Origin: a virus
Length of the DNA stretch: 58,778 nt
Reading direction: 5' to 3' (one strand)
Virus record (IMG/VR): IMGVR_UViG_3300028025_003040
Location: 1 to 58,778 of that record
Shown here: in pieces, positions 12,170 to 18,852 of the stretch
How positions within the stretch are numbered: the first letter of the stretch is position 1
Layout of the letters: every line of letters starts with the position of its first letter
Translations under genes and position numbers: made by a program
The notes under the pieces: model-generated
The model's database searches: none
What the model saw: only the letters and a program-made list of their open reading frames with translations
What the model was told of the DNA's origin: nothing

Positions 12170-12202
12170 GTGGGTAATTGTGGAGGGTGTTCAAATACAC
12201 AT

Positions 12203-12343
12203 ATGTATATATGTCGATATATTGATAGTGTGCTGGAGGGAATTAATAGTATTTACTTTGGTAGATATCCTGTAGATATGGCTCTAAAAAGGCTTATAAG
12301 AGGATTTGAGGGGGGTCTGAGGGGAAGGGGATATAGGAGTTAG
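12203..12343 (+). CDS. possible small frame in the origin gap
   Basis: 46 codons (MYICRYIDSVLEGINSIYFG...), ending in a Gly/Arg-rich tail. A GGAGGG lies about 16 nt upstream, rather far, and a TTGACA/TATTAA promoter precedes it. No recognised family. It may be spurious. Confidence 0.25.
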   Translation: MYICRYIDSVLEGINSIYFGRYPVDMALKRLIRGFEGGLRGRGYRS

Positions 12344-12384
12344 ATGCTATTTTGGATGCTATCTCAGCAATTTATAGAGGCATG

Positions 12385-12585
12385 TTAATCATGCATTATG
12401 GCTGAGTTCATCCAGATATCTCCATCATTGTTGATCGAGTACTTTAGAATCATTGTCTTATTACACTTTAAGCATTTAGGTAAGAAGTCTAACTCTCTAC
12501 TTAGCTCTATATTCATCTCTGATCTATCTGACATACATAGGAAGTTATAGGTGAATATGGGATCTATCTCGCCTTCCCGCCCCAT
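12385..12585 (-). CDS. hypothetical protein with one CxxC
   Basis: 66 residues (MGREGEIDPIFTYNFLCMSD...), with a single CLKCNKTMILKY knuckle near residue 38 and an acidic Asn-rich end. It starts by TAATG overlap with the CDGSH gene and is the last minus-strand gene before the origin gap. The start could instead be the internal MSDRSEM. Function unknown. Confidence 0.55.
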   Translation of the reverse strand: MGREGEIDPIFTYNFLCMSDRSEMNIELSRELDFLPKCLKCNKTMILKYSINNDGDIWMNSAIMHD

Positions 12586-12866
12586 TATCGTAATGGACTG
12601 ATGAATGGCGTTATTGGCCCATAGTCATCATCATCAGACCATTTGCCTGTAGCAAAGCCTGATACTTTATCTAGTGTATTAAATAATGTATAACAGTCTG
12701 AACATACATATGCTGATGTATCTAATCTAGTAATTAATCTTAGTTGACTAGAATTAATATCTATCTTACAGTGAGCACATATTGAATCTTTAGCTAATCT
12801 TTTATGTGAACCATCACATCTAGGGAATATGCTTGATTGATCACATTTACATAATACCATGGTCAT
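12585..12866 (-). CDS. CDGSH-type iron-sulfur plus zinc-ribbon protein
   Basis: 93 residues. C6-K-C8-x2-S11-x3-P15-x-C17-D-G-S-H21 matches exactly the CDGSH (mitoNEET/CISD-type) motif CxCx2(S/T)x3PxCDGSH, whose 3-Cys/1-His set binds a 2Fe-2S cluster. A second pair of CxxC motifs (C30/C33 and C55/C58) suggests an added zinc ribbon. The C-terminus is acidic then Pro-rich. CDGSH proteins act in redox sensing or cluster transfer; the phage role is unknown. Start could be M1 or the M at residue 3. Confidence 0.75.
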   Translation of the reverse strand: MTMVLCKCDQSSIFPRCDGSHKRLAKDSICAHCKIDINSSQLRLITRLDTSAYVCSDCYTLFNTLDKVSGFATGKWSDDDDYGPITPFISPLR

Positions 12867-13128
12867 CTGCTTCCTTAAGCCATTGATCTTCCCATAGACC
12901 CATTAATGATTCATTGCCAATATCATCGAAATAGTATCTCTTCTTATCTGGGTTATAGGTCCATCCATACCATTTGTCGCCTTCCGACCAAGTTAGGTTA
13001 GTTGGACCCTGTTCTTTATATTCTGATAGTCTACGTAGCAATTCGTCATTCTCTCTGACTACCGCCTGAATCGCCTCTCTGAGGCGCTTGGGCCGCATGA
13101 GATATTTCTCCACAAAATTAAATAACAT
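12847..13128 (-). CDS. hypothetical protein with WGWTYNPDKKRYYF segment
   Basis: 93 residues from the ATG at 13128, chosen for the GAAAAGAGAGA ribosome site; the upstream in-frame ATG would overlap the previous gene by 56 nt. The N-terminal half is a basic helix (LMRPKRLREAIQAVVREND), then a compact aromatic region (KWYGWTYNPDKKRYYFDDIG). Function unknown. Confidence 0.6.
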   Translation of the reverse strand: MLFNFVEKYLMRPKRLREAIQAVVRENDELLRRLSEYKEQGPTNLTWSEGDKWYGWTYNPDKKRYYFDDIGNESLMGLWEDQWLKEADDHGIM

Positions 13129-13270
13129 GTTCTCTCTTTTCGCCGCACTTTTCGTTCGCACTAATTGTGTCAATATTCTCCCATATAAGAGTAGGTATAT
13201 TATCTATTACTTGGTACCTTGCTTGGTATCCTAAAGCTTTCCAGTCCATCTGCATAATACTTCTAGGCAT
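13118..13270 (-). CDS. small hypothetical protein
   Basis: 50 residues (MPRSIMQMDWKALGYQARYQ...). The start overlaps the preceding stop as TAATG. The end (CGEKREHVI) overlaps the next gene. Function unknown. Supported mainly by tight coupling. Confidence 0.5.
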   Translation of the reverse strand: MPRSIMQMDWKALGYQARYQVIDNIPTLIWENIDTISANEKCGEKREHVI

Positions 13271-13410
13271 TACCATCCCCCTAAACAGCTATTAGAATGA
13301 GTATGAAGGCTACGCTGTACTAAGTAGGATCCTTTGGTGGGTGCAAAAAGCTCTGTACCACATGCCCCACATCCGCCAAACCATTCTTGTGCAAAGAAAT
13401 CATATGTCAT
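13270..13410 (-). CDS. small zinc-knuckle protein
   Basis: 46 residues (MTYDFFAQEWFGGCGACGTE...), with CGACG at residues 14-18 and HTHSNSC near the end, giving a CxxC...H/C metal site. It begins in TAATG overlap with the groES-like gene and ends in TAATG overlap with the next. Function unknown. Confidence 0.6.
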   Translation of the reverse strand: MTYDFFAQEWFGGCGACGTELFAPTKGSYLVQRSLHTHSNSCLGGW

Positions 13411-13709
13411 TAGTTACCCTTAACTGCTAATACATTCTTTGAGTTAACAATTAAATATTTAGTTCCGTCTTCATCTTCGATCTCATCTCCGCCGTGTCTA
13501 GGGTAGTAGACTATATCTCCAATATCAAGGCCGTTTACAGGAATAAGGTCTCCCTTATAGTTGTATTCCCCGTCTCCAATATCAATGATCTCACCCCTTT
13601 TTAAGGATGTATCAGCAAAAGCTGCTGATATAACCAAACCAGACGCAGTTTTTTTATCTGTTGCTTCTTCTTCTTTGATCAGGATCATTCCACCATATGG
13701 CTTTATCAT
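13410..13709 (-). CDS. groES: GroES-like co-chaperonin
   Basis: 99 residues aligned with the 10-kDa chaperonin family: the N-terminal strand IKPYGGMILIKEEE, the mobile loop TDKKTASGLVISAAF (about residues 17-31), then RGEIIDIGDGEY, DIGDIVYYPRHGG and the C-terminal YLIVNSKNVLAV. It would cap the host GroEL and alter its client range, as T4 gp31 does. No GroEL partner is in the window. Together with the Hsp20 gene it suggests the phage controls protein folding. Confidence 0.88.
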   Translation of the reverse strand: MIKPYGGMILIKEEEATDKKTASGLVISAAFADTSLKRGEIIDIGDGEYNYKGDLIPVNGLDIGDIVYYPRHGGDEIEDEDGTKYLIVNSKNVLAVKGN

Positions 13710-13972
13710 TTTTTCCCCTTTGTTTTTGGCATTCTATCTTCAATTAGATTAATAACCATATCAATACCATCCGCATATGCTTGAGCATCATCCTTAGCCC
13801 ACATTAAATTACCCTCAGCATCAAATGAGGATCCACGATAGATTAAGTACTCAGCTTTCTTAATTAATAAAATCTCTATAAGTTGTTTACGCTCTGCCGA
13901 AATTGACTTGGTGCACCCACTACAGGGACATAACCAGTCTCCCCTACTTGGTGTTTGTGTTGGATCTGCCAT
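13706..13972 (-). CDS. hypothetical protein with CPCSGC motif
   Basis: 88 residues. Near the N-terminus is GDWLCPCSGCTKSI, then helices (LIEILLIKKAEYLIYRG; AQAYADGIDMVINLIEDRM) and a basic end. The cysteine knot may bind a metal. It overlaps the groES-like gene by 4 nt, so the two are probably translated together. Confidence 0.6.
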   Translation of the reverse strand: MADPTQTPSRGDWLCPCSGCTKSISAERKQLIEILLIKKAEYLIYRGSSFDAEGNLMWAKDDAQAYADGIDMVINLIEDRMPKTKGKK

Positions 13973-14093
13973 TATCGATCTTCCTAGTAATTACTGGACC
14001 GTTCTTTAAGTTCCAGTCTTCCTGCTCTTTAAGCTTTTTACGCTTTTTTGCAGCCCCGCTCTCAACCTTATATATGGCTGTGTTTAATGTCAT
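13944..14093 (-). CDS. small basic protein
   Basis: 49 residues from the ATG at 14093 (MTLNTAIYKVESGAAKKRKK...), highly basic. A longer frame would run into the tRNA-Gln gene, so the inner start is preferred; GTATTATAGG upstream could be a -10 with a very short leader. It overlaps the next gene by 29 nt. Function unknown. Confidence 0.5.
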   Translation of the reverse strand: MTLNTAIYKVESGAAKKRKKLKEQEDWNLKNGPVITRKIDNGRSNTNTK

Positions 14094-14129
14094 ATACCTA
14101 TAATACAATTTATGTGAAAGAATGTCAAT

Positions 14130-14202
14130 GCTCCCAGACATAGATTCGAACTATGATTCACGGCTTCAAAGGCCGTTGTCCTGCCGTTGGACGATCTGGG
14201 AG
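14130..14202 (-). tRNA. tRNA-Gln (TTG)
   Basis: Minus-strand cloverleaf: acceptor CTCCCAG with CTGGGAG, anticodon stem ACGGC/GCCGT with loop CTTTGAA (anticodon TTG), T-loop TTCGAAT. No CCA is encoded. Adjacent to the next tRNA with no gap. Confidence 0.9.
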
Positions 14203-14275
14203 TACCTCTGGTTGGATTCGAACCAACGCTTGCACGATTTTAAGTCGTGTGCCTCTACCACTGGGCTACAAAGGC
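14203..14275 (-). tRNA. tRNA with TAA anticodon (Leu by code, no long variable arm)
   Basis: Acceptor GCCTTTG pairs with CAGAGGT (two G-U pairs), anticodon stem CACGA/TCGTG with loop CTTAAAA (anticodon TAA, reading UUA), T-arm GTTGG/CCAAC. The variable region is only about five bases, whereas leucine tRNAs normally have a long variable arm, so its charging identity is uncertain. Confidence 0.8.
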
Positions 14276-14300
14276 TTGTGTTATTTTTAGTATAGAATAT

Positions 14301-14387
14301 TTAAATAGGTGAGTCAAGTATTTCGTCTACCGCATCATCAATTGTGCGGGGATGTTCTTTGGTACAATTACCACAATCTTTACACAT
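14301..14387 (-). CDS. 28-residue zinc-knuckle peptide
   Basis: MCKDCGNCTKEHPRTIDDAV... : C-x2-C-x2-C in the first 8 residues, then a short acidic helix. An AAGGAT ribosome site lies 7 nt upstream. It is too short to judge alone, but it fits the window's series of small Cys proteins. Confidence 0.5.
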   Translation of the reverse strand: MCKDCGNCTKEHPRTIDDAVDEILDSPI

Positions 14388-14409
14388 TATTTATCCTTAA
14401 ATAAATATA

Positions 14410-14428
14410 GCCCCATATTGCATGGGGC
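14410..14428 (-). terminator. bidirectional hairpin terminator
   Basis: GCCCCAT paired with ATGGGGC around a 5-nt loop, with T-rich flanks on both strands, 15 nt after the stop of the 14444-14644 gene. Confidence 0.75.
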
Positions 14429-14443
14429 CATATTTTTATTCAG

Positions 14444-14644
14444 TTATACTTTTTTAGGTCTTGTTTTCTTTGGAGGCTTTGGTCCCAAGCTAGTTTCTCT
14501 ACGGATGCCATGTCGATTTTTATCAACCTTTAATCCCGATCTAAATCCTTGTTTTGGGTTTTTTCTTGTTGCCTCTTCACTTGTTACAGCTCCTGCTGGT
14601 GTTGGGTTTACTGGCGAAGCCATCCCTGTTCCATTATCGCTCAT
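14444..14644 (-). CDS. basic proline-rich hypothetical protein
   Basis: 66 residues (MSDNGTGMASPVNPTPAGAV...), ending GPKPPKKTRPKKV. Low complexity, Pro/Lys-rich, probably disordered. It overlaps the previous gene by 11 nt. Such tails occur in virion-associated proteins, but nothing specific can be claimed. Confidence 0.6.
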   Translation of the reverse strand: MSDNGTGMASPVNPTPAGAVTSEEATRKNPKQGFRSGLKVDKNRHGIRRETSLGPKPPKKTRPKKV

Positions 14645-14792
14645 TAATAAATTGTCTTGTCTGCTCTGGAGTTGAAGTCATGTTTAAAGTTAAACCTGAA
14701 TCTCCATCTCTTGAAACATCAAGGATTCCGCCAGGAATATTTACAATCCCAGCCTCACTTCCTAATGCTTCGCAACCACATTCAATACACAT
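14634..14792 (-). CDS. small protein with CIECGC start
   Basis: 52 residues (MCIECGCEALGSEAGIVNIP...). Three cysteines lie in the first six positions, followed by a Gly-rich segment (PGGILDVSRDGDSGLTLNM) and a helix. Probably a metal-binding head with a short beta domain. Function unknown. Confidence 0.55.
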   Translation of the reverse strand: MCIECGCEALGSEAGIVNIPGGILDVSRDGDSGLTLNMTSTPEQTRQFINER

Positions 14793-14794
14793 GA

Positions 14795-14941
14795 TTACTT
14801 AGGGCCTTGTGCTGTAGATTGGTTTGATACGTCTTTTGCTGGAAACGCTGGCTTTGGATCTGCAGCGTACTGCTCTCCAAGGTTATGTGTTCCTGCTGGC
14901 TTTGTCTCGTTAAATCCTGTTAAGTTTAATCCGTCTGACAT
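14795..14941 (-). CDS. small low-complexity hypothetical protein
   Basis: 48 residues (MSDGLNLTGFNETKPAGTHN...), Pro/Ala-rich. A good AGGAGAAATAAA ribosome site supports the start. The style resembles short virion decoration or head-to-tail peptides, but this is a guess. Confidence 0.55.
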   Translation of the reverse strand: MSDGLNLTGFNETKPAGTHNLGEQYAADPKPAFPAKDVSNQSTAQGPK

Positions 14942-15016
14942 TTTATTTCTCCTATAGGTTTTTAATTTAGATGGTTCTAGAAAGCCACCTATACGACCAT
15001 TATAGCATTTTCTGTA

Positions 15017-15142
15017 TTAGGACCTGTAGACCTTATCCCAGCATTTATTGCACATCTCTATAATTGTTCCTACGCTATTGATGCCTAATTTAGCCGCCTC
15101 ATTTGAACATCCATCAACTTTACAGTTATCGTTAAATTCCAT
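15017..15142 (-). CDS. small four-cysteine zinc-ribbon protein
   Basis: 41 residues (MEFNDNCKVDGCSNEAAKLG...), with C-x4-C near residue 7 and MCNKCW near residue 34, a clear Cys4 ribbon. TAATG-coupled to the gene before. Function unknown. Confidence 0.65.
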   Translation of the reverse strand: MEFNDNCKVDGCSNEAAKLGINSVGTIIEMCNKCWDKVYRS

Positions 15143-15282
15143 TATTTTGCAGTATTAGACTTCACGCCTCTATAGCCAGTCTTTTTCTTATTCATTGATC
15201 CTGGTACTTTGCCGCCTGGACCCTTGTGATTGGCTTTTCTAATTTCTAAAGCTTTCGCAATCTTATTGTGATGTTTTCCCAT
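15142..15282 (-). CDS. small basic Gly/Lys-rich protein
   Basis: 46 residues (MGKHHNKIAKALEIRKANHK...), with GPGGKVPGSMNKKKTGYRG. The ribosome site GAAAGG is 7 nt upstream. Possibly nucleic-acid or virion associated. Function unknown. Confidence 0.6.
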   Translation of the reverse strand: MGKHHNKIAKALEIRKANHKGPGGKVPGSMNKKKTGYRGVKSNTAK

Positions 15283-15299
15283 AACTACCTTTCAAATAT

Positions 15300-15328
15300 A
15301 AATGGGGCAGGATTATTCCTGCCCCATT
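15300..15328 (-). terminator. bidirectional hairpin terminator
   Basis: AAATGGGGCAGG pairs with CCTGCCCCATTT around a 6-nt loop, just after the stop of the secreted-protein gene at 15336. Confidence 0.85.
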
Positions 15329-15335
15329 TAATTAA

Positions 15336-16328
15336 TTACTTCTTGTAAGCAACCTTTAGCTTAGGGAACTTGCTGTTCCATTTCTTAGCAAGAGCATTAT
15401 ATTCTTTAATATAAGTTGCCTTTGCAAGATCTGCTGTCGCCTTGTTTTGTGCAACTGTTACTGTTGCGGTATCCAAAGCTAACTTAGTTGCTGCATGTGC
15501 AGCCTTTTCTGCTGCTAATTGTGCATTTAATGCTGCAATTTGAGCATTTGCGCTAGCAAGAGAATCTGCAATATTTGTTACTGCAATGAACTTTGTTGCA
15601 GTTTTTGCTGCAGCAGCGAGTCCAGCAACGTCTGTTGCTGTAATTGCTGTTGATAGTCCAACTGTACCGACTGCTGATGGTGCTGTTAGATCAAAAACAA
15701 ATGTTCCTGTTGAAGTATCAGATACTGAAACTGATCCTAGTGTTGCATTAACTGCTGTAACAGAAGGAGTAGATGTAACAACTGGGTTGCCAAATACGTC
15801 TGTTGTCTTTACATAAACCTTGTTAACGCTTGAGATATTTGTTGTATCTGGTGCTGTAAGAGCAAGGTTATACGCTGCTCCTGCTGAACCCTTGACATGG
15901 TATGTAATTGAGCTTCCAGCAAATGAAACTACTACAGTACCTGCATTTGTAGTTTTAGTATATACATAAAACTCTGCTGTTGTTCCTGTACCAGTATTGA
16001 TGCTTGCTGTTGCTGAACCAGTTGATGAGTTAACTGGTGCTGCGTCTGTATGTAACGCTGTTACGATAGTTGCATTTGTTGCAACTGCTGAGACTACTGT
16101 ACCTGTATCAAGTCCAGTAACTGCAATTTTAAGAGCATCTGCTGAATCTACCTTATTGTCAGATGGTACTGGCAATACTGATGGGTTAGCAGCAGTTGTT
16201 CCAGTTGAAACGGATGATCCGCCAACTGTTAGTGTTGTTGTTGCTGCATTTGCAGATGTAGCGACAATTGTTGTCACTGTCATGGCTGCAACCACGGCAA
16301 TGGCTAGTTTATTCTTGAATGATTTCAT
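15336..16328 (-). CDS. secreted Thr/Ala-rich surface protein with Ig-like and coiled-coil parts
   Basis: 330 residues from the ATG at 16328 (AAGGAGAAG site). It begins with a classical signal peptide (MKSFKNKLAIAVVAAMTVTT... ending SANA-A). The middle looks like a bacterial Ig-type beta domain (VYVKTTDVFGNPVVTSTPSV onward), then an Ala-rich coiled coil (ANAQIAALNAQLAAEKAAHA) and a basic C-terminus. This type of protein is more typical of the host cell surface. On a phage it may decorate or remodel the infected cell; horizontal gain from the host is possible. Confidence 0.7.
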   Translation of the reverse strand: MKSFKNKLAIAVVAAMTVTTIVATSANAATTTLTVGGSSVSTGTTAANPSVLPVPSDNKVDSADALKIAVTGLDTGTVVSAVATNATIVTALHTDAAPVNSSTGSATASINTGTGTTAEFYVYTKTTNAGTVVVSFAGSSITYHVKGSAGAAYNLALTAPDTTNISSVNKVYVKTTDVFGNPVVTSTPSVTAVNATLGSVSVSDTSTGTFVFDLTAPSAVGTVGLSTAITATDVAGLAAAAKTATKFIAVTNIADSLASANAQIAALNAQLAAEKAAHAATKLALDTATVTVAQNKATADLAKATYIKEYNALAKKWNSKFPKLKVAYKK

Positions 16329-16369
16329 TCTTCTCCTTATTTTATCTGCCTCTTTTGAGCACAGGGTTT

Positions 16370-16672
16370 TTATATCCAATCGGATAATTCTTTTATCATT
16401 AGGTGTTTTGGCATGGCGCCCACAATTGTTTTAATTGGAACCCCATCTTCAAATAATACCATAGTTGGTATTGAAGATACACCATATTCTTTGGGTTTGA
16501 CCTGATTCTCATCAATATTTAACTTACCAACTGGTAGGCTATACTCTGAAGAGATCTCGTCTAGGATTGGTGAAACCTTCTTGCATGGTCCACACCAGTC
16601 CGCCCAAAAATCTATTAGTATTAACTTATTGTTCTTGATTAATTCATTAAATGTTTCATCTGTGACTATCAT
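16370..16672 (-). CDS. trx: thioredoxin
   Basis: 100 residues with the active site W26-C-G-P-C30 in LIDFWADWCGPCKKVSPIL, the cis-Pro loop GVSSIPTMVLFEDG (about residues 64-77) and C-terminal GAMPKHLMIKEL. Full thioredoxin length, so probably active in disulfide exchange. Phage thioredoxins can support nucleotide reduction or serve as polymerase processivity factors; no ribonucleotide reductase is in the window. It overlaps the upstream glycosylase gene by 4 nt. Confidence 0.9.
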   Translation of the reverse strand: MIVTDETFNELIKNNKLILIDFWADWCGPCKKVSPILDEISSEYSLPVGKLNIDENQVKPKEYGVSSIPTMVLFEDGVPIKTIVGAMPKHLMIKELSDWI

Positions 16673-17139
16673 TTTGCCTCCGCATGTGTTGGCCAGTAAT
16701 AACTACATGCTTCGCAACATGTGTATCCAAGTTCACGGTAGTCTGAGTACTCATTATAGAAATAATAGGACTCTGGATCTTTCTCAAACAACCGCCCCTT
16801 GTGTGTATAATGAAGCTTATCGTCACCTAGCCACCAAGGCTTTTCTGACTCTAGCATCATAAAGTGTTCTTGATAGATATCATCAAAGGTTTGTCGTGTG
16901 CTGTTTTTATAGCCACGCATAATTATTTCTTTAATGATTGCTTCGTTGTATGTAAATAGCCAATCTTCGTGGCCGTTCCACATTTTTACTGCTGGATGAT
17001 TTCCCCATGCTCCTGAACTATAAAGTCCAGCTAATGACTTTAAAACTTGTAGGTTCTCAACGCTTTGTTTAATTAAACGCTTACGGTCTAAATGCTTTGC
17101 TGTTTCAGCAAAGTCCGCCTCTGGTAAGAATGTTTGCAT
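16669..17139 (-). CDS. pyrimidine-dimer DNA glycosylase-like protein
   Basis: 156 residues. The N-terminal MQTFLPEADFAETAKHLDRK, then RLIKQSVENLQVLKSL, GAWGNHPAVKMWNGHEDWL and MRGYKNSTRQTF match the pyrimidine-dimer glycosylase/MSMEG_6728 family (Pyr_excise type), related to T4 endonuclease V. It would repair UV damage, useful to a phage in sunlit water. A C-terminal CCEACSYYW adds a possible metal site. It has its own TTGACT/TAGAAT promoter and is followed by the thioredoxin gene. Confidence 0.82.
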   Translation of the reverse strand: MQTFLPEADFAETAKHLDRKRLIKQSVENLQVLKSLAGLYSSGAWGNHPAVKMWNGHEDWLFTYNEAIIKEIIMRGYKNSTRQTFDDIYQEHFMMLESEKPWWLGDDKLHYTHKGRLFEKDPESYYFYNEYSDYRELGYTCCEACSYYWPTHAEAK

Positions 17140-17146
17140 GATACCT

Positions 17147-17175
17147 ATTCTACTAAATTAATTTAAGAGAGTCAA
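17147..17175 (-). promoter_or_regulatory. TTGACT-N17-TAGAAT promoter
   Basis: On the minus strand: TTGACT at 17175-17170 and TAGAAT at 17152-17147, directly before the glycosylase start at 17139. Confidence 0.65.
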
Positions 17176-17180
17176 TAGGA

Positions 17181-17402
17181 TTATTGCTCGTCTGGTTGAT
17201 CTTTTAATTCTTCTGCTGCTGCATTAAATTTATCCATAAATTTTTGGATAACAAATAATGTAGTTTCTTTAGAGTTTAATCCAATAGCTTTAGATGACTC
17301 TTCAGTTTGTTCTTCTGCTGGAATAGCGTTCCAAAGTTTTTGATATAGTTCTGCTGCAACTTCCTCAACTATACCTTCTAGAACTGTCATTTTTTGACTC
17401 AA
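17181..17402 (-). CDS. small helical hypothetical protein (TTG start)
   Basis: 73 residues (MSQKMTVLEGIVEEVAAELY...). A TTG at 17402 lies 6 nt after a near-perfect AAAGGAGG, whereas the ATG at 17390 is too far from it, so TTG is the likely start. Helical and acidic. It overlaps the end of the subtilase gene by 38 nt. Function unknown. Confidence 0.6.
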   Translation of the reverse strand: MSQKMTVLEGIVEEVAAELYQKLWNAIPAEEQTEESSKAIGLNSKETTLFVIQKFMDKFNAAAEELKDQPDEQ

Positions 17403-18318
17403 TTAGTGCCTCCTTTAGGTTAATAAATTTACCACTACCTTGTCTACCTTTAATAGTTTTTGATGTTTTATCAATTAAACTAATTATTTCTTGATAAGAT
17501 AATTCTGGGTTTGTTTGTGTAATTGCAACCCAAGATGCACCAGCAACCTGTGTAGCAATAGATGTTCCTGTAACGCTTTGAATTATTTCTCCTGGTGTCG
17601 ATACATTCAGGGTTCCTTCTGCAATATAGTCTATGCGAAGCGGATCATGATTTGAGTAAGTTTTAATTCCGTCTCTAGAGCCAGCCCCTACTGAAATTGA
17701 CTCAGGTATACAAGATGGCCAATCTATTCTTCTATAGTCTCTGTTATTTCCAGCAGCCATAAATGTTGGAATTCCAGCCAAACCAAGAACTTCAATCATT
17801 CCTTGTGTTTCTGGGGTATTTGGGCAATAATTTTCTATGGACCTAAAGCTGTGACTTCCTTGTGACATCGAAATAGCTTTAATATTATATTTATCTTTAT
17901 TAAGATATACCCACACAAGAGAGTTGAGTATGGTTGCTTCAGTAGCATTTTGTCTATTATAATTAAAATCTTGACCAGCCATTCTAATAAATACAATTTT
18001 CATATTTGGATTAGTTGTTAGTGCTGCTGATACCATTTTTGTTCCATGATCAAATCCATTTTTTGTCATAGCATAAGGCGAAATTGTTGCTGCGCCCTTG
18101 CCTTCCATAAAATAATCTCCATTTGGACATGTTTTCCATTCCAAAATGCATACTTCCTGTGCAATCTTTCCTTTAAATTGCTGTACTGTTGTATCAATCG
18201 CTGTGTCCATTATAACAAGGGTAGGTTTTTCTATTTCATTTGGCTCAAGTGCGTTTGATCCAGTATTGGGAATTGATAACACCATAACGGATAAAATTAT
18301 TGTTATTTTTTTATTCAT
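17365..18318 (-). CDS. secreted subtilisin-like serine protease
   Basis: 317 residues: signal peptide (MNKKITIILSVMVLSIPNTG...), then an S8 subtilase domain with the catalytic Asp in LVIMDTAID (D38), His in DHGT (H91), oxyanion Asn in AAGNN (N191) and Ser in TGTSIA (S253). All four key residues are present, so it is probably active outside the membrane. Its own TTGACA/TATTAT promoter precedes it. Subtilases are unusual in phages. It may process secreted proteins such as those at 15336 and 23408, or act on host surface layers. Confidence 0.88.
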   Translation of the reverse strand: MNKKITIILSVMVLSIPNTGSNALEPNEIEKPTLVIMDTAIDTTVQQFKGKIAQEVCILEWKTCPNGDYFMEGKGAATISPYAMTKNGFDHGTKMVSAALTTNPNMKIVFIRMAGQDFNYNRQNATEATILNSLVWVYLNKDKYNIKAISMSQGSHSFRSIENYCPNTPETQGMIEVLGLAGIPTFMAAGNNRDYRRIDWPSCIPESISVGAGSRDGIKTYSNHDPLRIDYIAEGTLNVSTPGEIIQSVTGTSIATQVAGASWVAITQTNPELSYQEIISLIDKTSKTIKGRQGSGKFINLKEALIESKNDSSRRYS

Positions 18319-18324
18319 GTTTAT

Positions 18325-18353
18325 ATAATACTAAAACAGATCAAGTCTGTCAA
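18325..18353 (-). promoter_or_regulatory. TTGACA-N17-TATTAT promoter
   Basis: Minus strand: TTGACA at 18353-18348 and TATTAT at 18330-18325, immediately before the subtilase start at 18318. Confidence 0.75.
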
Positions 18354-18356
18354 TAG

Positions 18357-18527
18357 TTATTTTAGGCCGTCAAGCTTCTTTTGATACCATTTGCCAGCGT
18401 CAAGGCTAGGTTTTTCCATACCTTGTGACTCTAATAGATTATTTAATGTTACTGAATATAAATCTACAAGCATTTCTAGCCTTACTACCTGCATTTCAAG
18501 CAGTCTAAGTCTTTCTGATTTTCTCAA
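18357..18527 (-). CDS. small coiled-coil protein (TTG start)
   Basis: 56 residues starting at a TTG (18527) that overlaps the preceding TGA as TTGA, with AGAAGG about 9 nt upstream. The frame MRKSERLRLLEMQVVRLEML is a heptad-like helix, ending GKWYQKKLDGLK. A longer ATG start at 18581 would sit inside the previous gene. Function unknown. Confidence 0.5.
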   Translation of the reverse strand: MRKSERLRLLEMQVVRLEMLVDLYSVTLNNLLESQGMEKPSLDAGKWYQKKLDGLK

Positions 18528-18838
18528 GGTTCCATTCCTTCTCTGTCTAAGGGGGTTGGTGCAGTTGCAATGTTTCCACATTCAACACAAACCATGTCTA
18601 AAAAATAAGTAGCAATTTCATAGTCATCAAAAACTGTTTTTACATACCAAACTTTAGATCCGCATGTACAAGCATGTGTGGGTGTGCCACGTAAATCTAA
18701 ACCAGTGTGCTCTTTATCTGATTCTGCCAAATCCTCTTTATTAAAAACAAGTACTTCATACTTAGTTAAAAAATTCTTAAATATACCTATTGATAAAAGT
18801 CCTAATAGGAGTGCTGATAACCTGTTTAACCACTTCAT
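18524..18838 (-). CDS. membrane-anchored zinc-ribbon protein
   Basis: 104 residues from the ATG at 18838. An N-terminal hydrophobic helix (LNRLSALLLGLLSIGIFKNF) is followed by a soluble domain with CTCGSKVWYVKTVF and CVECGN, a Cys4 ribbon. The longer frame reading through 18988 lacks a ribosome site and overlaps the protease gene. Function unknown. Confidence 0.6.
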   Translation of the reverse strand: MKWLNRLSALLLGLLSIGIFKNFLTKYEVLVFNKEDLAESDKEHTGLDLRGTPTHACTCGSKVWYVKTVFDDYEIATYFLDMVCVECGNIATAPTPLDREGMEP

Positions 18839-18852
18839 AATACTATTATACT

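Larger units (their letters stand above)
11917..12202. other. AT-rich convergent intergenic region
   Basis: The plus and minus arms converge here. The stretch 11980-12012 is almost pure A/T with TATATATAT runs and could be the unwinding element of an origin. It also holds modules H and I, a TGTCGA/TAGAAT promoter-like pair (12011/12027) and two TTGACA hexamers. No rRNA-like or tRNA-like structure is seen. Confidence 0.5.

Noticed and set aside
14093-14141. Longer start of the 13944 gene
   Set aside because: It would read through the 3' end of tRNA-Gln and has no ribosome site; the ATG at 14093 is preferred.
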